Positions 46,823 through 59,999 of a stretch of DNA of 64,000 nucleotides are shown here, one piece after another. The DNA comes from Sipunculus nudus (Eukaryota; Annelida; Sipuncula; Golfingiida; Sipunculidae). Each line of letters begins with the position of its first letter. Position 1 is the stretch's first letter. The stretch spans positions 19,919,508-19,983,507 of the forward strand of contig CM049313.1 in the NCBI GenBank assembly GCA_026874595.1, in the 5' to 3' direction. Under the pieces are notes generated by a model. It was not told where the DNA came from, made no database searches, and saw nothing but the letters and a program-made list of their open reading frames with translations. The position numbers were made by a program, and so were the translations under genes.

Positions 46823-47327
46823 TTTGAGTCCGGACTCGAGTCCAGTTTTTAGAGACTCGGACTCGAGGGTCATGGACTCGGACTTGTACTCGGTCACGGA
46901 AGTGAGGACTCGAGAAATCAGGCCAAGTCTATCTCGAATCCAGTAGGAAAATTATATTTCACATACTGTAAAGACTTTTTACATGCGAAACCTACCATAA
47001 GAATATTAGGCAAACAAAAGTATTTTTACCAGACGTTAAATCGGCATCGATTCCTCAAAATAATTAAATAAAAAACAATGTGTAAACTAACATTAAATGC
47101 ACATGATAATCTCAAATGTCCATTGAAAACTTTAAAAAGGAGATTTTTATGAGATTTTGACTCGGACTTAGACTCGGACATGGACTCGGCTTCTAAACTA
47201 AGGACTCACTCGAAGAAGCTTGACTTGGACAGGAAACCCCAAGGACTCGAACTTTGTCTTGGGCTCGAGTGGGCTGGACTCAGCCGTGCACTTGGACGCG
47301 GGTGATGTGGACTCGACTTCATCATCA
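46823..47327 (-). repeat. GACTCG-rich element, copy C3
   Basis: On the minus strand it opens ATGATGAAGTCGAGTCCACA, almost identical to the start of C2. It has GACTC words at both edges (46825-46930 and 47155-47320) around an AT-rich core, and includes CTTGGCCTGATTTCTCGAGT, matching C2 near its right edge. The Ser/Asp-rich plus-strand frames are translations of the GACTCG words. Confidence 0.65.
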
Positions 47328-48401
47328 AAAAAGATCATCCGTAAGCCAGCGACTATAAGAATATGGACTTCTTACCACAATGCCTCCTCTTTCTTCTGTG
47401 TTATTAAGAAACGTAGGATACCCTTCATCTGTTCGTCTGTTTGTCAACGACTTTTTACCACAATAGCTTAGTAGATTTTTTCAATGATTCACCCGAAATA
47501 CCTGTATCTTATAGCATATCCGTCATCCTCCTTCTCATTTGGCTCATTTGATAAACGATTTGTTTGTATTGCGCATTGCCTGGGGCGCATTGCCTGCTGC
47601 GGGGGCGATGGCTCTAAAAAATCCAGACAAAATTGTGATGAAAATTCGAGCAAGATAAAAAGAAAAAGTATCAAATTAACATTGATGGCAAATTAATGGT
47701 CAGCTAATTATCAAAAAAATTACTTGACAAAAACTTTTCTCAGTTTTATGTCAGTTTTCCTTCTATTGATTCTTTGTAATATCACAGGCATTAACCGAGC
47801 GCGAGTTCATTGTCGCATTTATTCCAATTTGGAAGTCCTTTGTTGGTAACTTCGTCCGTCTAATATCGAGCATACGATGATATTAGCATCTACAGTGGCT
47901 GTATATATATATATATATATGTGTGTGTGTTTGTGTGTGTGTGCAGTAAATCTCTTCTGTGTAATTTTGTCGGGTGTATTAGAAATCAGTACTTGTGGTA
48001 AATTGATTCATATACATGTATGTATGCCAGATGATACTCTAGGCCTTTTTTTGCTTCGGCTGTACCGGGCAGGTATTTTTTTATCACCGGATATCTGATT
48101 TGTATTATACTTCGTTGTACAGACTTTTGCCTTTTCTACTTAATTGTCAACATTCTCAGAATGTACACTGTTTTTCGGTTTGCCAGATGATATTTAAACA
48201 TTTCAACACGTAATTTGTTCAGCCGTTTAATATTTCAAACTACATTTATTGAAGTTATCATTAAAATATATGTCTGAATTATGAAATATCTTGCAGTTTA
48301 TCATGCTGTTTTGTTATACGATGGTCAGGTGTTTTTCTTTCAATATATTTCAGATCATACATATGAGATTTTGCATACATATACAATATATATATATATA
48401 G

Positions 48402-48444
<43 letters not shown>

Positions 48445-51210
48445 AATGTGCAGGCTGTTTTTATATTCTGCATGCCCTGATCAAACCATAAAATTATTAA
48501 AATTGTTACTTCTGATTTTCAGTGACACCTCGTCTTAATCTTTTCAGATAATAGTATGAATGGATAATCCGCACATTAAATAATGACAGGTAGGCGAGAG
48601 AATCACGAGCAGGCAGTTGGCCACTTTAAAAGCTGAGTACGGGGGTCACTTAAATAAGATTTATGATACCTATTACCCAGCGTCAAATAGTGTCAAATAG
48701 TATGGTAAATAGTGTGTGTTAGAGTATTCTGAGGCAAGTTTTTGTCGCACAGTTCAGAAGTCGGCTGGGAAAAAAGGTTAGTCGGGAACATGGGGATGAA
48801 GGGGGGGGGGGGGGGGGGGGACCCGAACCTTAATTGAATTTCTTTGTGTTAAACATATTATGTATTTTTAGAATGGCGGATAGCAGAGTGTTGCCCATCT
48901 TTTAGAAGTGCACAACCCGTAACCGTTAGACACGTAGACACAACCGTTAGCGCCAGCTTTACATCTAGGCAGGTCTCGGAGGGATTCCCCAAGGTACCCG
49001 ACATAACACCACTATGACGTTTAATCATGGAGGTATGAGGCAAAAACGCCAGTTGGGGACATTAACAGTGAAAGCAAGATATAAATTTAGCTTGAATCGT
49101 CGACTGGAATAATGTACCTAATTTAAACATTTATAATTCTCATCAAAAACGGTATTGAAGTAGAAGTAGATATTTATATATATATATTTATTTATCATTG
49201 AAATACCTAATTTTATATATATTTTACATTTTGATAAATTTAGCTAAGGTTTCTTGGGTATGGGGTATGGATTACCTTGATGGTTCCATGTACTTTATTA
49301 TGGACAGTTTTAATAAATTGAATGTCTTGTGGTGCCTCGTATAATATTTTCCAATTTTACATGTTTCACCTGTGTCTTGAGAATGATCTTTGAACCATTC
49401 GTTCCTCCTGCATTGATACAGGATAACCATTGGACCTACAAATATCCTTATACGCCAAAAGAGTGAATTACCCGCATAGAGGTCACTGTGCCCTAGAACT
49501 CCGATCCATGGAACAAAATAAAACATCCGAATTCTCTTGGAGGTCATACATAAAATCCTATAAATGGTGACAGTTCTTTAACAGATGAAATTATGAATTC
49601 ATATTGATCTTTGAGAGCTCTATTTGATGGATGAGACTAAAGTTTTAAAACTTTCCTGCTCACTCATGCAACTCATGAACCAATTCATTTCGGAATTCCT
49701 TGTTAACTCTCAAGAAGACTTTGTATCGTGTTGCCATTTGACATGTTTGAAGGTTAGACCCTTTTTAGCCTTGAATGCAAAGCAAAACGTTTATTTAATT
49801 AACCGTTGAGAGTCCGAGTCATTTCAAAGGTCTTTTCATCAGCAGAATAGTTGAGCGGTAGTCATGATATAGATTTGTTTTACTGCTTGTATGATACCTT
49901 TTTCAAATACATCCTCTCTTCTATAACGCATCTTTTTTTCCTGAAAATTATTTCCTCTATTTTAAGCGAGCGCAGGTCAGGGGATATAAAAGTCACATAT
50001 CTCCGTTGTGTTCATAAAGAAAAGTCACCCCCTTCTGCAGTTAACTATTGACTTGAACCCGATCCCTAAATTCTCAAGTGACATTGGAAAGTGGAGTCGA
50101 TTATTTTATCCTTTAAAAGTCAATTGCCTGGGTGATATCTGAGCACCTTAGCGATAAAACTGGCCTATGTTATCATTCACAGTCCACGAAGATTGTTATT
50201 CTGACAAGCAAATTAATATCAAATATGGTATATTTCACATCTCCGACAGGTCAACGTAAATTTTCACGGAACTGTGGAAATGACAGTTTTCATGTGATAC
50301 AAAAGCCATAGTTAATGCTAAGGTAGTAGATATTAATGGCTATTGTAATAAATTTGTGAGGGAGAGGTTTTATTTGGGTTTGGTATATTGTTGTGATTTA
50401 TTGTATAGAAAAGATAATCGTCTTAAAATATTTAACTAAAATTTCAATGCTAGCTAAAACATTAAAAAAACATGAAACCAAAAGATAGTTGATTGCATGT
50501 TTGCGGAAGTTTAAAGGAAACTAGTTGCAAAATGCCTATTGCAAATCTTTGGTTCATCCGATTTGCCGACATATGTCCTTGTCGAAGGCGTTTTGATTAT
50601 AACCCCCCCCCCCAACACACACACACACACCCAATGTGATAAACGTAGATATAACCAAAACGACGGTGTAGACGGTGGAATCGGCTTTTTCTGGTCTATT
50701 TTAATGAAATGTTAATATTGTAAGGTCTTAAAGAATACACAAAAAATGTTGGCGCCAGCAACACTTTATTTATTTACACGTCTTATTAAAATGTCGGATC
50801 ATAGCGGTTTTTCCACGGCCAGAGCCTATAGCAGTAATATATAATGCATTAAATAAAAATAATCCTTTATATCATCTATATTTATGCTGAGCTCATAGGT
50901 TCTGATGGGCACAGGTTCAATATTTAAACCATGCAGGTAGTAAATACGTTGATATTTCTGCCCGCATAAGCTAGACTGTGGAATACAGATGTCCATTTTC
51001 TGATGGTCATTTACAGTAAAGGGAATTTAATGGTCAAGGGTTTTTTTTGTTCTTGTGTGCAGTATATCTACAGCTTTGGAACTCATGTCCAATTTGTTTG
51101 TGCGGATGTATACTTAAAAGGTGGTAAAAAGGTGGTGGGTTAACATTGTGTTATCATCGACGATACTAATCTCATCCTACTGTCCTTTTTTTCCTTCCTG
51201 TTCTTTTTCC
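47328..51210. other. unrecognised interval with microsatellites
   Basis: AT then GT arrays at 47899-47945, TA at 48385-48440, G20 at 48801-48820 and C11 at 50603-50613. Frames are short. I recognise no gene or dispersed repeat over almost 4 kb. Confidence 0.35.
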
Positions 51211-53120
51211 TTTTTAGCTCAGCTGACTATAAGTCATCTGAGCTAAAGTCGTGGTCCTTTGTCCGTCGTCCGTCCGTCCGTCTGGCCGTCCGGCCGTCCG
51301 TCCGTTAACAGGGCACGTTTTAAAACCGTTGGTTTTGGAATCAAAAATTTTGCATACCATTAGATGTCCCCAAAATCTCCTACCATACCGAAAATTGGGT
51401 CATTAGGACTTCATTCCTTGGAGATATTAAGGAAAAACCTCCGTTTTCCATAATAAAAGCCATTGTTACACTTCAAGGCTGCCTTATATCATAACCACTG
51501 ATCTGTTTTTGATCGTATTTAGTATTCATATTCTTCCATACATTTTCTATGAACATACCAAAAATTAGTTCAGTATTGGGTATTATTTTGAAGTTATGGG
51601 CCCAAATATAATGCAATTTTAAAAAAAATCAGGATATATATTTTCTCACCTAACATGAGAATTGCTGAAGCTGGAGACTTTTTTTTCAGGAATATAACTT
51701 TATTTAATCAAGATTAAATTGTATACCAAAAATTAGATCTGAATTTTGTAAATTTTTCAAGTTATAAGCATAAATAAAAATTAATACCTTAAATTTTGTC
51801 CAACTTTGGCAATGGCACATCTTTTTTCCTGTAAGCACTGTTGATTTAATTTTCACAGCATTTATACACAAGGATTTAATCTTTTAAAATCTGAAATTTC
51901 AAAGGAATTGATTGAAAAGAGTGGCTTTTATTCAAGTTTTCATACACCATGTCAAGTGTTGTTTACAGCTAGTCCACCTAGTAGTACAGCCTTCACTTGC
52001 ATTATGTAACCCACCCCAGGCAGCTTGCCTTGGCTAAGCTTAGTCACTACTAGCAGACTTGTCTCTGCCCTGCACTCCCCCCCCCCACCAGATGGTGCAT
52101 AAACTAGATGAATGTTATAATTTTCTGTATTTTATTTTATTCTTGGCAATGCTACAGTTTAGATTTGCATTGTACCACCAGGGTTACAATGATTAAATTG
52201 CACATTTAATTGTGTCCACAAAGTGGTGTATTGCTATGAAAGTGTGGATGTTCATCAGATAAGTAATTCTTTACTTCAGAAGAGTAAAAACTTCACCAGG
52301 TGTGAAAATGACTTTTAATTCCAGTAATAAATTATAGCTGAGATTGAAATTAGCATAATGATGTTGTTTGTCCCTCATTCAACCAACAGTGTGTATACTT
52401 TATTTGAAAAGATGTGTTTATTTAATCAAATTTACTGAATCTTTTATTTTATTTCGGTGAATAAAATTAAGCATGTACTGAAAACTCCAATGTGCAAAAC
52501 TTTTTAATAGTGATTCAAGGAATAATCTTGTAGATGCAATGATGTGGCATTATTTTCTTTTAAATTCAGTTTAAACATTTGTGATTTAAAAATAATAAAA
52601 TATATGTGTATGCATAATATGACCCAATATAAGCTACACTCTGGATATATAATGATTACAACTTAGAATTTTAATATGTTAACTTATATTTTCAGTTTTT
52701 TTATTACAAATTTATAAAACTTGTAAGTAAATAAAATGAATCAGATAAAAACTATTAATGGAAATAGTGGATATGCTAAAAAAATAGTCTTATATATAAA
52801 CTTAAATGCACTATTCCCTTGAAAGTGAAATAAAGGTATCAGTCCATTCTGTCCACTTGCCTGTCCATCTGTAAATTTTTCATATGCATCACGGCATCTC
52901 AAAACTTTTACTGTTTTTCTTCATGACAGTCTTGTCAGAGTATTAGTTTGCAATCATATATTTAGAACTTTACTTTAACAAAGTAGGAGGGCCCTTTTCC
53001 TCTTAGCTTCTCATATACTTATATAAATGAAAAACATTACAATAGAATATTTTGCATATTTTGCATTTGCAAAAATTTCAAACTTAAGCTGAGCGCCGTG
53101 ACCCATGGGTCCCTTGTTTT
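51211..53120 (-). mobile_element. pearl-like element P4
   Basis: The minus-strand left end (53120) reads AACAAGGGACCCATGGGTCA then CGGCGCTCAGC. The right end has a CGGACGG-type tract (51260-51308) and a near-perfect hairpin TTAGCTCAGATGACT / AGTCAGCTGAGCTAA (51214-51246) plus an A run. The last 250 bases match P2. The 1.9-kb length comes from a long AT-rich core with no 330-base modules. Confidence 0.75.
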
Positions 53121-53253
53121 TCAGATCCCTAGGGAACATTCACCTACAAACACGCTGTGAAAGCCGCTATGTGGTTAATGTGTCTACATTCTGCCAGTTC
53201 TTTATCAAAATAGTCCTTTTATTCTGTGTGCACTATTTTGTTGGGGAACAATG

Positions 53254-53650
53254 ATGTAGTCGAGTCCACACCACCCGGGTTCGAATCCAAGTCAGAATCC
53301 AGTCTGATTCCAATACAAATATCCTTAAAAAGCAATTTTAATTGGAAATTTCAGATAAGCGTGTATATTTTTAAGTTCGTTTACACGTGCTTTTATTGAA
53401 ATTGTTAAATACATTAAGCCTCTGATGCAGAAATAAAGCTATTTTATACAGAGTGTTACTATTTTTGTAATATTCTGTCAGCAGTTCGCACATGCATCTG
53501 TGGAAGTATTTTTTGTATGTTTATTTCTATCTTTCCTCGGTGGATTTGGCTTGATTTCTCGAGTCCATACCTCCAAGTCCAGGAACCGCGAGTCCAAGTT
53601 GGAGTCCGAGTCCCTAGGAAGTGGACTCCAAGTCCGAACTCGGGTCCTAC
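53254..53650 (+). repeat. GACTCG-rich element, copy C2
   Basis: Opens ATGATGTAGTCGAGTCCACA and continues with GGGTTCGAATCC-like words, an AT-rich core containing GTGTATATTTTTAAG, then dense GAGTCC/AAGTCC words (53560-53650). Same order as C1. The GGGTTCGAATCC here mimics a tRNA B box but lies in the simple-word part. Confidence 0.65.
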
Positions 53651-54954
53651 CTCACAAATGAAGACTTTAGCTATAGGAGTCTTTGCGCGGAAAACAATCC
53701 GAACATAAAGTTCACCAACAACCATTCGGAACAAATACAGCCCACCAACCCACTCTTTACCAAGCTTTACTAACCATTACGCCAAGTCCCTTTGACTAAC
53801 GACAATCTGTATGTTAAAATTGGTTATCAGTGACGTCACATCAACTGAGATAATCAGTACCCAATTAAAGCAACAGGAGGTCGTGTGCTTCGAGTCCTTA
53901 GGTGACCTAAACTAAAGTAATAGCATTTGATTATAGGAGACAAAGGATTAGATCTGTCATTTATTTGTTCAAATGAAAAAGAGAAATTTGTTCACATTTT
54001 AGCATATACATAAAGATTAATATCATATAGATTTTAGCATGTAATAAAGAAAACAACACATAAACCAATATCATTTAGTTTTATTGCATTAATTTAATTT
54101 CACATTGCAGAATCGTCAGTTCTATTTGCGGCTTTGAACGAGAATATTTATGATATTCATTTCTTCTTATCTTTCATCAAAAGAAGTTTCCTCCTTATTT
54201 CTTTGATGATTAAATTTATATTCATTTTCAAAAACCTGTTAATTTATTCTCGATAGACTCTTGAAAGAAGAAGCATTTGCTTCGTTAAGAGCATTTTCCT
54301 AACAAACTATTAAAAATCACAAATTTTCAAGGAGATAAACTTTTTGAGATTTAATTGACATGCAAAAATCAAAAACCGTTCGAATGAGAAAAGCATTACA
54401 GAGAGGACGACATGATGACAGTCAGCCAGTTGTATGGGGGTTGTCTACTCTGTTAATGCGCTGACCTGGTTTTATATCTGTAGTAATTATTGATCTTTCA
54501 CATCTTAGAGTGCATTAAGGATCGCCAGAACACGCGAGCCAGGCGTCTTGGTGTAGTTAAATTTCAAGTGTGGAAAAACATTGACTCATTTCACGCATTA
54601 ATGCCTGCTGAACATTTTAATTCACCTACCACACAATATTTATAAACTTCTAGTAAATTTCAGGGGCCTACCTTAATAATTTGGTAATAAGCTTCACGTC
54701 ATATTAATTGTACATCTTTTTATGGATGCCGCACTTGGAACATCGGGCATAAAAGTATAGAGTATATAATTAGTGCCTATAATAAAGGTCTACGTAATTC
54801 TGGAAACTGCTCTACAATTCACTTTTAAATATATTGTTTTGTCATTGGGTGGAAGTATTCTATGAAGAAGAGATTTATGAAAAAGATATTTTTTTTGTGC
54901 AGTTATATAATTCACTTGTTTTTTTATAGTTCATAAAGGAAGAAATGATTTGAC
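53651..54954. other. unrecognised AT-rich interval
   Basis: I see nothing in it. Confidence 0.3.
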
Positions 54955-55105
54955 TATATTTCAAGAAGATAAAATTATACAATTTTGATAAGATTTTTTT
55001 GTTATGTAGTGCATTTACCTGTTTAGCAAACAATTATGTTATGATCACGCTTTTACCCTTACCATATGACATTTTAATACTCAGCAAGCGGGAACATGTA
55101 TTAGA
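54955..55105 (-). mobile_element. Harbinger-like MITE remnant, M4
   Basis: On the minus strand: AATGTCATATGGTAAGGGTA, TTGTTTGCTAAACAGGTAAA, TATCAAAATTGTATAATTTT, in the same order as M3. Both termini are lost. Confidence 0.55.
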
Positions 55106-56252
55106 TTTTTTTGGGCCAAGTCAGTCAGGGCATCTTCTGACTAACAGGTGTTGTGGCCCGGGCGATGCACGGGGTCTCATGCGCTAGGTTTATGTTGACG
55201 GCGGTGATCGCGCCCGGTCCACTTATTTCAACACTCGTGTACAGGAGTAAACCAATTTATTTCAAAGAGAAGTCGTTATTTTTTTTGTTAATTCCACATG
55301 CTTTATAGGTGATTAGAGATGACATACCCGAAATGGCCAGTTTCATGACAGGTTTCCTTGACTCTTACCTGACTCAGCTTACAGTTAAAGTTGAGGGATT
55401 CCACGTTCAATTGCCAATTTGTATTAATCATGTTAATATAACCTGAACTTAAACATTTAAAAAAATCTAATTTATCATAATAACATTATTTTTCATCCGA
55501 TAAAGTCTTAGTTGCTTACGATTTGGCATTATTGAAATATAACCAAATCCCGTAAACACATTTTGCAGGCCGGTTCTTGCGAATTTTTCAAGGTGATTGT
55601 ATTCTTAAATTTACAAGGCTCCATATTTACAGTGACAGCACCCTTAAACAAAGATCAGAGGCCTCTTTATTCGGTGCGAAATCGGGCTTTCACTCATAGT
55701 TATCTAAATTAGGCCATTGTGACCTCTCACCTTTCGGAGTAAATTTGGCTAGACCTTTGTCATCTGGAATTGAACTTTCTAGCCCATACTCTAGTTATTT
55801 ATATGTAACAGACTGTAGATGACTAATCAACGAGGCGATAGTGTTATTGACCTTTAAATGTACCATATATTCAGTTTTTCATCTCCTGTAACCGTTCAGT
55901 TTATTTCAGCCATATTCGGTTCCCAACTATTTTACTGCCTGCAATATCCTTGATAATTGGATTGGTATAATAAATGGATCCTTAAAACATATTTAATATG
56001 ATTTACCTTGACACAGACTGAACAAGAGCATTAGATGGGAGTATATGATTCGATTTGACGATGATAATATAAGTTGATTTTAGTCATTAAATTCTCTGTT
56101 ATCGAGGCCATAACCCAAGTTAATTTTGTTTAATAAAGTAGTAGTCGTTTATATAGTAGGAGTTGGAGCGTGACGATGTCTAGTTATAAATGTTTCTTCG
56201 TTTTATTATTAAGGAAATTCTTTATTATTTATTTATAATTTATACATATACA

Positions 56253-56287
<35 letters not shown>

Positions 56288-57994
56288 TCTTTCATGGTTA
56301 CTGTGGCGGTTTTTTATTATCTTTCCTTATTTTTCTTATATTTTTAGCAGTGCTGGGAGTAGGCAGGTATAAGCCCTGGGCTACGAGACACAAGAGGTCC
56401 CCACTGATCAAGAGAAAAACTTAAATGCCTTACTTATCTAAGCAAAAAAAAGTAAAATATTTATGAGATTATGCCATTGATAAAAGAGACTCTTTGTATT
56501 TATTACATTAAACAATTTAGCATTTTAAAAGTATGGCATTGATAATGACGTAAACACAAAATATCCCCAACATGCTCTAGTCTATACAAAGATGCTCCTG
56601 CGTCTTTCAGCCTTTTCAATGCAAATTTATTTAATATTGTAACAAATTTTGTATTAAGGTATCATTTTTTTCCCATACAAATGGATGGTGAATGTTAATT
56701 TTAATAATACTAGCATTATGCCGGATATTTGTAAATTGTTAGGACCTTCAAGGGCAGCAGCCCGCTAAGTCCAAATGTTAAACCGGCACTATATCCATGC
56801 GACCGTGTGACCTTTAAAATTCTGCCAGGGCCTAAATTTTCTTATCAAAAAGGGGAATGATATAAGGAGAAGAAATGGGGTCTAGCTCGTCATTTTTTTC
56901 TCTTGCCGGTACCGTCAACTTGTTTTACCAAATTTTTAACTAGATGTTTAGTCGTAGCCTATAGTATGATCGCCGCCAGAATCTCCTCAGCAATCTTATT
57001 TGTGTCGTACATGGTGTAACACATCTGAAACACAGGTCCACCTGGTCAGTTACAAAAAAAACGTTGGCCCTAACACCTTTGAACGGGCGGCCTCTACCCA
57101 GGTCAAAGGAATCTCCCTGGGTCACAATGGTATATAATTGATTTGCAGACATATTGACGTGCTTCAGATAGGCCCCGAAATAAAACGGACCACTTCTCGG
57201 GAGTTTTCTAAACACTCAACACCATTATCAAAATCAAAACATCATTTTTTTACTTAAAGTTGCTAACAGACAAACCAACAAACTAAGAGGATAATACAAT
57301 ACCTGGCTTCCTGATGAAGGTTTATTTATACTTGGTCCTCCCTGAAATGGTATTCACTGAGCGACGGCATACTGATAGGCTAGGCGGATTTTAGAAAGAG
57401 ACAACACGGCAGGTTTATGCCGCATTAAACGATTCGTTACGGCTGTATGGGGAATCAGTTACCTATTGACCAGGAACTGCCTCTCGAGTCTCTTGGCACC
57501 TACTTCCCGTTCTGATGTTCTGGCCAGTGCTGTAAATCATCGATACGTCCATGAATACAGGGCGTCTACACCATAAAGTACATAGTCCAGCCTTAATAGC
57601 CTGTTCTATGCTAAAATTGTCTCGGTCCCAGCCCTTTTCTCACCATAAATAATACAAATCTATCAATTCGGGTCATGTAATCAGCAAACGTGATAAAATA
57701 ACAGATCATATATTTGGTTCCTTAGTTATAAGTCAGCTACTGTTACTCTACATATACAGTTTTTTGTTCCTATCCTGACTGCAAAATGCCTTTTTGATCA
57801 TGAATATTTACACATTAAGGAGCGTTTACTTCTAAACCCTTCCATATTTTTTTTAAAGAAAAGATCCTTAACCTGTTGGTGGCGCTGTCTATTGAAATCA
57901 GGATGAAGATATTCATACGATAAGGATGACATGTTATTTTAAGCCTTCTGGATTTCAGGTTTCATATACACGGGGTTGGGGGAAATCCAGAAGT
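55106..57994. other. unrecognised interval
   Basis: A TA array lies at 56256-56286. A 91-codon minus-strand frame (56940-57215) from a GTG codon has good amino-acid complexity, and acceptor-like AGTGTTTAG precedes it, but no family is recognised. The rest is AT-rich. Confidence 0.3.
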
Positions 57995-58145
57995 CAGAAC
58001 CTGTCGTTCAGACATTAGGGCGAAACTCTGAGGTTCTAGCGAGGTTATACCATTATGCCATTGAGGGAACATCGGGGTTCGAACCTTGGACCTTCAGCCC
58101 CGAAGTCCAACGCCTAAACCACAAGGCTATGCCCTACACTTCCAT
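57995..58145 (-). mobile_element. tRNA-derived SINE
   Basis: On the minus strand GGCATAGCCTTGTGGTTTAG (A-box region) is followed by GGACTTCGGGGCTGAAGGTC and the B box AGGTTCGAACCCC, with tRNA-like spacing of about 40 bases. A non-tRNA body of about 70 bases follows. The acceptor stem does not pair, so a functional tRNA is unlikely. Confidence 0.6.
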
Positions 58146-58739
58146 ATCCTGCTCATCCAGTTTTACTATATTTTAGTAAACCATAGCACGTAAGTGTAGG
58201 TTTTAGACAAATTACGCTATTAAGCTTCGAATACTCATGACGGAAACAATTACCGCAAAAAGATAAAACAATTTTTCTCTTCAAATTTCAATGTATATAA
58301 TACAATAAGTTTCTCAAAATGTAACATAACATAACATTGAAGCTGAGGCATTGAAGCAAGTAAAAAGGGTTAAAAGCAAGCTCTTGACAATATTTGGTCA
58401 TCTACGTCATACTGTAGTACCAGGTGATTATATCTTCCTGCTAGTGTAACTCGTATCATTTATTAAGCCTCTTAGGACAGGGAGGCTGACAGGGGTTGAT
58501 AAATGTATTTCTTCATCCATATTTTAATATTTTTTTTGGGATGGACAAATTTAGGTCACCAAGAGTACAAAAAATCGATTTCAAAATTAAAAATAAAATA
58601 CTTATATATTAAATTAATTATATATTTCTTCTGCGATTGCTGTCTGAACTAGATCTGTAACATTGCTTATTTTCAAAAGCTGAATAATTTGTGTGCAATA
58701 TCAGTCTTAGGTTAAATTGCTCCTGATACATGTACTTAT
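58146..58739. other. unrecognised interval
   Basis: AT-rich. I see nothing in it. Confidence 0.3.
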
Positions 58740-58850
58740 TTTTGATCAGATTGCCAAGGTCGTACACTCCATTGCCGGTTCTCCATTTTCGCTCAGTTGC
58801 GGGCGTCGGTAGGATTCCATTGATCGCTTGGCGCTTACACATACAGTTAG
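58740..58850 (+). repeat. short interspersed repeat, copy 2
   Basis: CTCCATTGCCGGTTCTCC, TCAGTTGCGGGCGTCGG and TTGATCGCTTGGCG match 22610-22730. This copy lacks the poly-G insertion, so it gives the better picture of the original. Confidence 0.6.
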
Positions 58851-58881
58851 TATTGATAATTCAATTATTGTCACTTAAATA

Positions 58882-58887
<6 letters not shown>

Positions 58888-58938
<51 letters not shown>
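58888..58938. repeat. (AT)n microsatellite
   Basis: Fifty-one bases of pure AT. Confidence 0.95.
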
Positions 58939-58947
<9 letters not shown>

Positions 58948-59999
58948 AAATTAATTGCCTGTAATTCCTCATTTGTAGACTTATAAGCATGCAAATGAAC
59001 TTCTACACCTTTCGCTAAATCTCACGGTCTTTGTGAATAAAAATCGATTGTGCCAAATGCCCGTTTTTTCAGGGAAACATACATAATTCATGAAACAATA
59101 TTTAATAAAAAAAATGATCTAAATGTTTTCACATAATAAGTAATATACAATTATTTACAGACAAGAACATTCGTAAGATATATTTTTATACAGAGAGAAA
59201 GAGAGAGAGAGAGAATAATCAAACGCCAACTTTCCTCCGTCCATCTCCCGCATTAAAAAGACGATCGATCTTGTCCCGCAAACGATTGCCTTAAATACAC
59301 TTCAACGCTAATCTGGACTTAAATTACTTCGTAAGAATGCCCGTGAGACCCGATAGTTTATTTTATGGAGGTAATTTCGGTATTCGCGGCATGAGTGGCC
59401 CATTTCGAGGGTTTACGACCCTATTATGGTTTCATACGGGTCCTTTCTACTTTCAGAAACTGAGAGGAGTTATAGTGACACTTTATCAACTACGCCCATC
59501 ACATTTTCAAGTTCCAGTGTTTATTATAACATGTGCCCTTCGAAATTCAAGCAAGCAGCCAGTCGTGAAAGGAAATCGGACACGAACTATTGGAACGAGA
59601 CAAAAAGAATGCGAGGCCAGATGAAAAACGTCACAGTAAACCAATGTTGGGAAGTCTATATTTTTCATTCTATCCCGTCGGCCGATGGTGATTCTTTGCT
59701 TTTGAAAGTAATCGGCAATAACGGGAAGTTGATGAGATATCGCTCCAGTACATAACATGATACGACCAACTCTTTTGCTCCATTTGGTTTGATTGTAACA
59801 GCCGGGAGTTGACAACAATATACCTAAAGGTACTGGGTTAATGCAGTAAAATTATCACGTAAGAATGAACTGATGGGAGCTTGTAATATCAATGCACTTT
59901 ATAACTTAACCTGGCCAGGTGGTATATGACAGTCCTTTGAAACACTTAACCTTTTAATATCACCGGAGTGCAAGCCGTGACTTTTATCAAGCAGACGCA
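58939..59999. other. interval with GA repeat and a stop-poor block
   Basis: A GA array lies at 59192-59215. At 59337-59818 three frames (two plus, one minus) are open for 95-109 codons over the same DNA, which argues for low stop density rather than coding. Within it, 59457-59635 has a fair acceptor (CTTTCTACTTTCAG) and a weak donor (CACA/GTAAAC). Confidence 0.3.

Noticed and set aside
46586-46946. Ser/Asp-rich frames on both strands
   Set aside because: Largely translations of GACTCG words in element C3.
53275-53290. B-box match GGGTTCGAATCC as a tRNA or SINE
   Set aside because: It lies within the GACTCG-word edge of element C2 with no A box nearby.
57995-58145. tRNA gene on the minus strand
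   Set aside because: A- and B-box-like motifs are present, but the acceptor stem does not pair and a non-tRNA body follows, so it is called a SINE.
59337-59818. Three simultaneous frames of 95-109 codons
   Set aside because: All overlap the same stop-poor DNA on both strands; splice signals are only fair and no family is recognised.
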